A stretch of 9,744 nucleotides of DNA, from the NCBI GenBank assembly GCA_003485905.1, contig DNHK01000315.1, forward strand, positions 1 through 9,744, written 5' to 3'. Both the position numbers and the translations under genes were made by a program. This document shows positions 6,162 to 9,744 of the stretch, piece after piece. Position 1 is the first letter of the stretch. Every line of letters begins with the position of its first letter. The notes under the pieces are model-generated. The model was not told where the DNA came from and did not search any database. It saw only the letters and a list, made by a program, of their open reading frames with translations. The stretch is from Gammaproteobacteria bacterium (GTDB lineage Bacteria; Pseudomonadota; Gammaproteobacteria; Arenicellales; Arenicellaceae).

Positions 6162-7163
6162 GTGAATAATATGCATAAACCATCATCATTTAAAAAAGCA
6201 CTATCAATTCTTCATGTGTTTATAACTACGGCGCTTATAGTTTACGCAAGTCTGAGTGGGATAGTGTCTGCACAAAGTGATGATCCTATGGTATTTCTAA
6301 CCTCTCACGGAGCAGCTGGCTCGTCTGGTAGAGCGGCAGGCTTTATGGCGCCGAGAATAGCGGAATACCTTAAACGTCCTGTCGAATTTAAATATAATCA
6401 GGGCTCAAGTGCGGCAATTGGAGCTTCGCCTGATGGCAATATTATGTTGATGTCTACGATTGGAATCATGGCACTACATCCGGTACTGATTCCTGGGTTC
6501 GAGATGAATCCGCTGACGGATTTACGGCCAGTAACCCGTGTCACCGCAACCCCGGATTTTCTGATAGCCCGCTCGGGAATGGGCATTGATACGATAGAAT
6601 ACCTAGTAGCGTATGCGGCCGAAGCTTCTGAGCCGCTAAGCTACTTTCATATTGCACCGGCGAGTATTCACAGAGTTGAATTTGCCGCAATTCTTAACGA
6701 ATTTGATATCACAAATGTTGTGCTAGACGAATCCCATGGAAATGGCCCAGTTGGTGCGATAAAAGCAATAAAAGATGGTACTTTGGATCTGTTAGTTCTT
6801 ACCTCGCCTTATTCCGTTCCAATGATAGAAGAAGGCTCTGCCGTACCGATACTTGTTATTCACCCTACTCGATTACCACTTTACCCGGAGGTGCCGACGC
6901 TATTGGAAAAGGGTGTTGTTACAATGCCTAACGGGTCTTGGGCAGGCCTTTTTGTGCCTGTAGGCACATCAGATGCTGATGTTGAGCAAGTTTATTCAGC
7001 CATAAAATATGCTTTGGAAGATCCTGCTATCGTAAAGCAGATAAATGATCTGGGTATGGAGGTTGACCTTAATGAGTCTCCTGCAGAATTTGTAAGATAT
7101 CTGGAATCAGAAACCGCTCGGCTCAAAATTGCAGTGAATCAATATCAAGTCACTACGGACTAA
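6162..7163 (+). CDS. TctC/Bug family periplasmic solute-binding protein
   Basis: 333 aa, the usual length of the Bug/TctC receptors of tripartite tricarboxylate transporters, which bind carboxylates or similar small acids in the periplasm. The N-terminus is a signal peptide: Lys11-Lys12, a hydrophobic core near 15-34, and a likely cleavage after VSA at residue 37. The C-terminal pattern LFVPVGTSDADVEQVYSAI followed by LGMEV, a proline-containing loop and a final amphipathic helix (FVRYLESETARL) is typical of the family. I choose the GTG at 6162 because AGGAA (6153-6157) lies at proper distance; the ATG at 6171 is the alternative and keeps the signal peptide. No tctA or tctB membrane genes are in the window, so it is an orphan receptor here. 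Ligand not deducible. Confidence 0.88.
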   Translation: MNNMHKPSSFKKALSILHVFITTALIVYASLSGIVSAQSDDPMVFLTSHGAAGSSGRAAGFMAPRIAEYLKRPVEFKYNQGSSAAIGASPDGNIMLMSTIGIMALHPVLIPGFEMNPLTDLRPVTRVTATPDFLIARSGMGIDTIEYLVAYAAEASEPLSYFHIAPASIHRVEFAAILNEFDITNVVLDESHGNGPVGAIKAIKDGTLDLLVLTSPYSVPMIEEGSAVPILVIHPTRLPLYPEVPTLLEKGVVTMPNGSWAGLFVPVGTSDADVEQVYSAIKYALEDPAIVKQINDLGMEVDLNESPAEFVRYLESETARLKIAVNQYQVTTD

Positions 7164-7237
7164 CGTGCCGATCATAAAGTGTAAGTGTAATTAGCTTAGT
7201 TACTACGCACACACGCTGAATGACCGATCAGTTCCAA

Positions 7238-7852
7238 TCAGCGAGATGCGTAATACTCAGCGATTTTCGATAGTTGCCCGATTCGATTCCAATGTAATTG
7301 TAATGTGGGGGCGACCTCTTTGGTTAGCGTCGTGGGGATGTGATCAAGTCGGCCAGAATTCAATCCTCCTATCCAGGAAAAAACTTTAAGATCTGCCATG
7401 GATAAGGTGTTCCCAACAAAGTATTCGCCACCTTGCTCGGCCAAGCGATCTGCAGTCCATGTTAGATATTGTGTTATAGGGCCAGTTGTTAATTCTTCGC
7501 GCGCTTGTTGAAGCGCATCGCCTTCAAGTCCAAATGTCCCCACTAGTTTATTAGTAACATCTTCTAATGCATCCATTACTTCATCACAAAGCAATGCCTG
7601 CATTGGTTCTTCGGGATATAGGCCTGCCAGTTTACCTAGGTATCGGTTGATGGCGTTGCCTTGGGTAATCTGTTTACCATCAATACTGAGAGTAGGTACC
7701 TGACCGAGGGGAGTTGTTTTTCTAACCTCAGGAAATTTGTCGAAGGTAAATCGAAAATCTTCAAAGTCGATGTCACCAATATACATGGCTAATCGGGCAG
7801 GTTCGCCACGGCCACCATCGAAGTCAAAATAGGTCAGTTTAAGTTGAGGCAT
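7238..7852 (-). CDS. Glutathione S-transferase (Tyr-type, sigma/alpha-like)
   Basis: 204 aa with the two-domain GST layout: thioredoxin-like part to about residue 80, then an all-helical part. Tyr8 in LTYFDFDGGRGEPARLA is the expected glutathione-activating tyrosine. GQVPTL (cis-Pro53) is the conserved glutathione-backbone loop. The gamma-Glu-binding motif reads QGNAINRYL (Gln64-Gly65), where most relatives have Gln-Ser, a small departure. SMADLKVFSWIG corresponds to the conserved N-capping box of the helical domain. The protein is cytosolic and probably conjugates or reduces electrophiles; the substrate is unknown. It lies 183 bp downstream of the universal stress gene on the same strand but most likely has its own promoter, since a palindrome sits in the gap. 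The ribosome site is weak (GGAC 9 nt from ATG). Confidence 0.93.
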   Translation of the reverse strand: MPQLKLTYFDFDGGRGEPARLAMYIGDIDFEDFRFTFDKFPEVRKTTPLGQVPTLSIDGKQITQGNAINRYLGKLAGLYPEEPMQALLCDEVMDALEDVTNKLVGTFGLEGDALQQAREELTTGPITQYLTWTADRLAEQGGEYFVGNTLSMADLKVFSWIGGLNSGRLDHIPTTLTKEVAPTLQLHWNRIGQLSKIAEYYASR

Positions 7853-7934
7853 GTTTAGTTGTCCGTGGTCAATAACCGTGAAAATTGATCTATCTACAAT
7901 ATAGGCGATATTTAGATTATTAGGAATGAAATTC

Positions 7935-7949
7935 TATCTGTTACAGATA
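7935..7949. promoter_or_regulatory. Palindrome upstream of the GST gene, possible operator
   Basis: TATCTG-TTA-CAGATA is a perfect 6-bp-arm palindrome 83 bp before the GST start. On the minus strand it lies between TTGATT (7956-7961) and TAGAAT (7931-7936), which are 19 nt apart. This would be a promoter with an over-long spacer, as in MerR-type control. The -10 match is modest, so the promoter part is tentative. Confidence 0.4.
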
Positions 7950-8035
7950 AATTCCAATCAATAAAGTATGCCCCGATAATCATCGAAAAATAAAGTAGCA
8001 GCAAAAACCTGGATCAATATTTATTCGGGCGTTAC

Positions 8036-8902
8036 TTATCTTAATAACAACAGCGGGCGATTTGAGCTCAGCAACATTTTGACCGTTAAACTCCCCAATA
8101 CCCACTCGCGCAAACGCGTATGACTAAATGCGCCCATGAGTGTGATATCGATATCATTTTCAACTTGGTAAGCGAGTAATTTTTCACCCGGATCACCGTC
8201 GAGCGTAGCTGCTTTAACCTGGTGGCCACTACTAATTAACTTTTCCATCGCCCTTGTTTGCAATACAGCAGCATCCGCTGCTGACTCACCAACTGTAACC
8301 AAATGGATCGGAAGAAGGGCAAACCTCTGGCTTTGTAGGAGTAACTGGAGGGCTTTACCGGACGCTTCACTACCATCATATGCCAGCATAATTTGTTTGG
8401 GTGTTTGGAAGTCGTTGTTGACCACCAATATTGGTCGATGCAACGCCCGAATACATGATTCCAGATGGCTTCCCAAATGCTGCTCTTCGCGTTCATGATC
8501 TTCTCCTCGCATCCCGAGCACTAATACTCGAATATTATCTTCTAGCTCGATCAAAGACTCTGTTAAACCGTCATGACGTTGTCTAAGAGTTGGTGACTCC
8601 ACTCCTGCCAGCGCTGCACGCTCGCGAGCAGCATTTAGCATAAACTTGCCTTGTTCGAGTAGTAATCGACTCCTTTGTGCCTCTACCACAGTGAGCTCAT
8701 CGAGTAGCGCTCCTTTGCTACCTAGACCAATGGCCCCTGAAAGGTCTTGCGCTGAGGCATCAACAGCAGTGGTGTGTTCAATGTTATGTAAAAGGGTTAA
8801 TGGTACTTCCAGCCCCTTACTCAACCATGCTGCATAATCACAAACAGCTTCACTATATCGAGACCCATCGATGCATGCTACAACTTCATTTGTGTTATTC
8901 AC
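8036..8902 (-). CDS. Tandem-domain universal stress protein (UspA family)
   Basis: 288 aa made of two UspA folds (about 1-163 and 168-288), each beginning with a beta strand and an acidic residue (Asp12 in ACIDGS, Asp176 in LAYDGSEAS). The nucleotide-binding loop of Usp proteins is G-x2-G-x9-G-[ST]. Domain 1 has Gly130-x2-Gly133 but ten residues before Gly144-Ser145. Domain 2 has Gly257-x2-Ser260-x9-Gly270-Ser271, with Ser for the second Gly. So ATP binding is uncertain in both halves. The start is a GTG that overlaps the SulP stop by one base (TAGTG) behind a good ribosome site (AGGTGGG, 8908-8914). It is therefore translated from the SulP mRNA by coupling. It is cytoplasmic and may act on or sense the state of the SulP transporter; this is inferred from context. 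Confidence 0.93.
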   Translation of the reverse strand: MNNTNEVVACIDGSRYSEAVCDYAAWLSKGLEVPLTLLHNIEHTTAVDASAQDLSGAIGLGSKGALLDELTVVEAQRSRLLLEQGKFMLNAARERAALAGVESPTLRQRHDGLTESLIELEDNIRVLVLGMRGEDHEREEQHLGSHLESCIRALHRPILVVNNDFQTPKQIMLAYDGSEASGKALQLLLQSQRFALLPIHLVTVGESAADAAVLQTRAMEKLISSGHQVKAATLDGDPGEKLLAYQVENDIDITLMGAFSHTRLREWVLGSLTVKMLLSSNRPLLLLR

Positions 8903-9744
8903 TAATGCCCACCTAATACTTTGTCAATTTCTTCTGGTTTGTCGTAGACACTAAATAAATCAATAATAGTTTCACTAGCTTCGTTTAGTCCACGCACCTC
9001 TACTAGAGCACCTTCTCGTCTAAATTTGATAACCGCTTTATCCAAGGCGCTCACTGCCGTTATGTCCCAAAAGTGTGCACGGTTCAGATCAATTACAACG
9101 TTACTAACAGCTTCCTTAAAGTCGAATGCGGCCAACATCTTGTCTGCCGACGCAAAAAATACCTGTCCGACTACCTGGTAGTTACGCGTGTCATCGGATT
9201 CTTGGTAATCACTACTTACATACATAAAGTGTCCCACACGATTGGCAAAAAAGAGTGCTGCTAACAATACGCCTGCCAAGACACCATAGGCCAAGTTGTG
9301 CGTCCAAACTACGACTATTACGGTACTAATCATGACCAGGTTAGAAGTTATAGGGTATTTCTTAATGTCTCGAATAGAACCCCAATTGAATGTGCCAATG
9401 GATACCATGATCATTACTGACACCAACACGGCCATAGGAATCAACGAGACTTGAGCTTCAAAAAAAACTACCATCAACAGCAATGCAGTACCTGCAACTA
9501 GTGTTGACAAGCGACCCCGACCACCCGATTTTATATTGATAACTGATTGGCCAATCATTGCGCAACCGGCCATACCACCAAGAAAACCTACACCAATATT
9601 GGCGATACCTTGGGCTTTGCATTCACGACTTTTGTCGCTTGTAGTATCGGTCAGGTCATCCACAATAGTTGCGGTCATTAATGACTCCAATAGCCCAACA
9701 ATTGAAAGTCCTACGGCATAGGGCAGTATTATCTGTAGGGTTTC
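8902..9744 (-). CDS. SulP family anion transporter with STAS domain (5' end outside window)
   Basis: The last 280 codons of a SulP/SLC26-type transporter; the frame stays open to the window edge. A TTG at 9690 lies inside the family-conserved GLSIVGLLESLMTATIVDD stretch, so it is not the start. The visible part has the ESLMTATIVDDLTDTTSDKS region, GFLGGMAGCAMIGQSVINI and GGRGRLST, hallmarks of the bacterial SulP core, then several membrane helices. After the last helix (about 9290-9230) comes a cytoplasmic STAS domain (about 9183-8941), including VVIDLNRAHFWDITAVSALDKA; the usual Asp-Ser pair there is Asp-Ile-Thr. SulP proteins carry sulfate, bicarbonate or dicarboxylates; the substrate is not deducible. 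The gene is coupled to the following Usp gene, an arrangement I believe occurs in other marine proteobacteria. Confidence 0.93.
   Translation of the reverse strand, partial: ETLQIILPYAVGLSIVGLLESLMTATIVDDLTDTTSDKSRECKAQGIANIGVGFLGGMAGCAMIGQSVINIKSGGRGRLSTLVAGTALLLMVVFFEAQVSLIPMAVLVSVMIMVSIGTFNWGSIRDIKKYPITSNLVMISTVIVVVWTHNLAYGVLAGVLLAALFFANRVGHFMYVSSDYQESDDTRNYQVVGQVFFASADKMLAAFDFKEAVSNVVIDLNRAHFWDITAVSALDKAVIKFRREGALVEVRGLNEASETIIDLFSVYDKPEEIDKVLGGH

Noticed and set aside
7164..7237. Terminator between the convergent TctC-type and GST genes
   Set aside because: GATCA/TGATC-like pieces are present but far apart and without a T-run.
8236..8496. Open frame of 86 codons on the minus strand within the Usp gene
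   Set aside because: Out-of-frame shadow of a well-supported Usp gene, with composition unlike a real protein.
9536..9721. Open frame of 61 codons opposite the SulP gene
   Set aside because: Antisense to conserved SulP motifs, with no independent support.

Overview
The window reads as chromosomal DNA from a marine-type gammaproteobacterium with moderate to low G+C. The basis is the fadI-fadJ order and the FadI/FadJ-type sequence signatures, together with an enterobacterial-style sigma-54/IHF promoter architecture, a SulP transporter and a TctC-type binding protein. I cannot name a genus. There are no transposases, integrases, phage genes, tRNA or rRNA genes, or CRISPR repeats. Nine coding regions fill most of the window. 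Two are cut by its edges, and no gene-free stretch exceeds 300 bases (the longest is 2715-2984).

Left part (1-2714, + strand): the end of fadI (thiolase) overlaps the start of fadJ by one base (TAATG). Together they form the trifunctional fatty-acid beta-oxidation complex. This FadJ carries an unusual lysine/alanine-rich tail of 97 residues in front of an otherwise normal-length enzyme.

Middle-left (2715-4351): a small 163-aa protein of unknown function sits behind an excellent sigma-54 (RpoN) promoter with a matching IHF site upstream. The protein contains an internal duplication of about 37 residues. Its transcript appears to end in three consecutive hairpins, the last a textbook terminator. 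A Prx5-type peroxiredoxin with its own terminator follows.

Middle (4352-7163): a soluble M48 metallopeptidase with a C-terminal TerB-like domain overlaps tail-to-tail by four bases with a four-helix membrane protein of unknown function on the minus strand. A divergent intergenic region with a long imperfect inverted repeat separates that gene from an orphan periplasmic TctC/Bug-type solute-binding protein.

Right part (7238-9744, minus strand): in transcription order, a SulP anion transporter (5' end outside the window), a translationally coupled tandem universal stress protein (TAGTG overlap), then after 183 bp a glutathione transferase with a palindrome in its upstream region. Peroxiredoxin, GST, USP and the M48-TerB protein give the region a general stress or redox flavour, but only fadI-fadJ and sulP-usp look like real transcriptional units.

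The most interesting unit is the sigma-54/IHF-controlled repeat protein at 2880-3550. The second is the histone-H1-like tail on FadJ.
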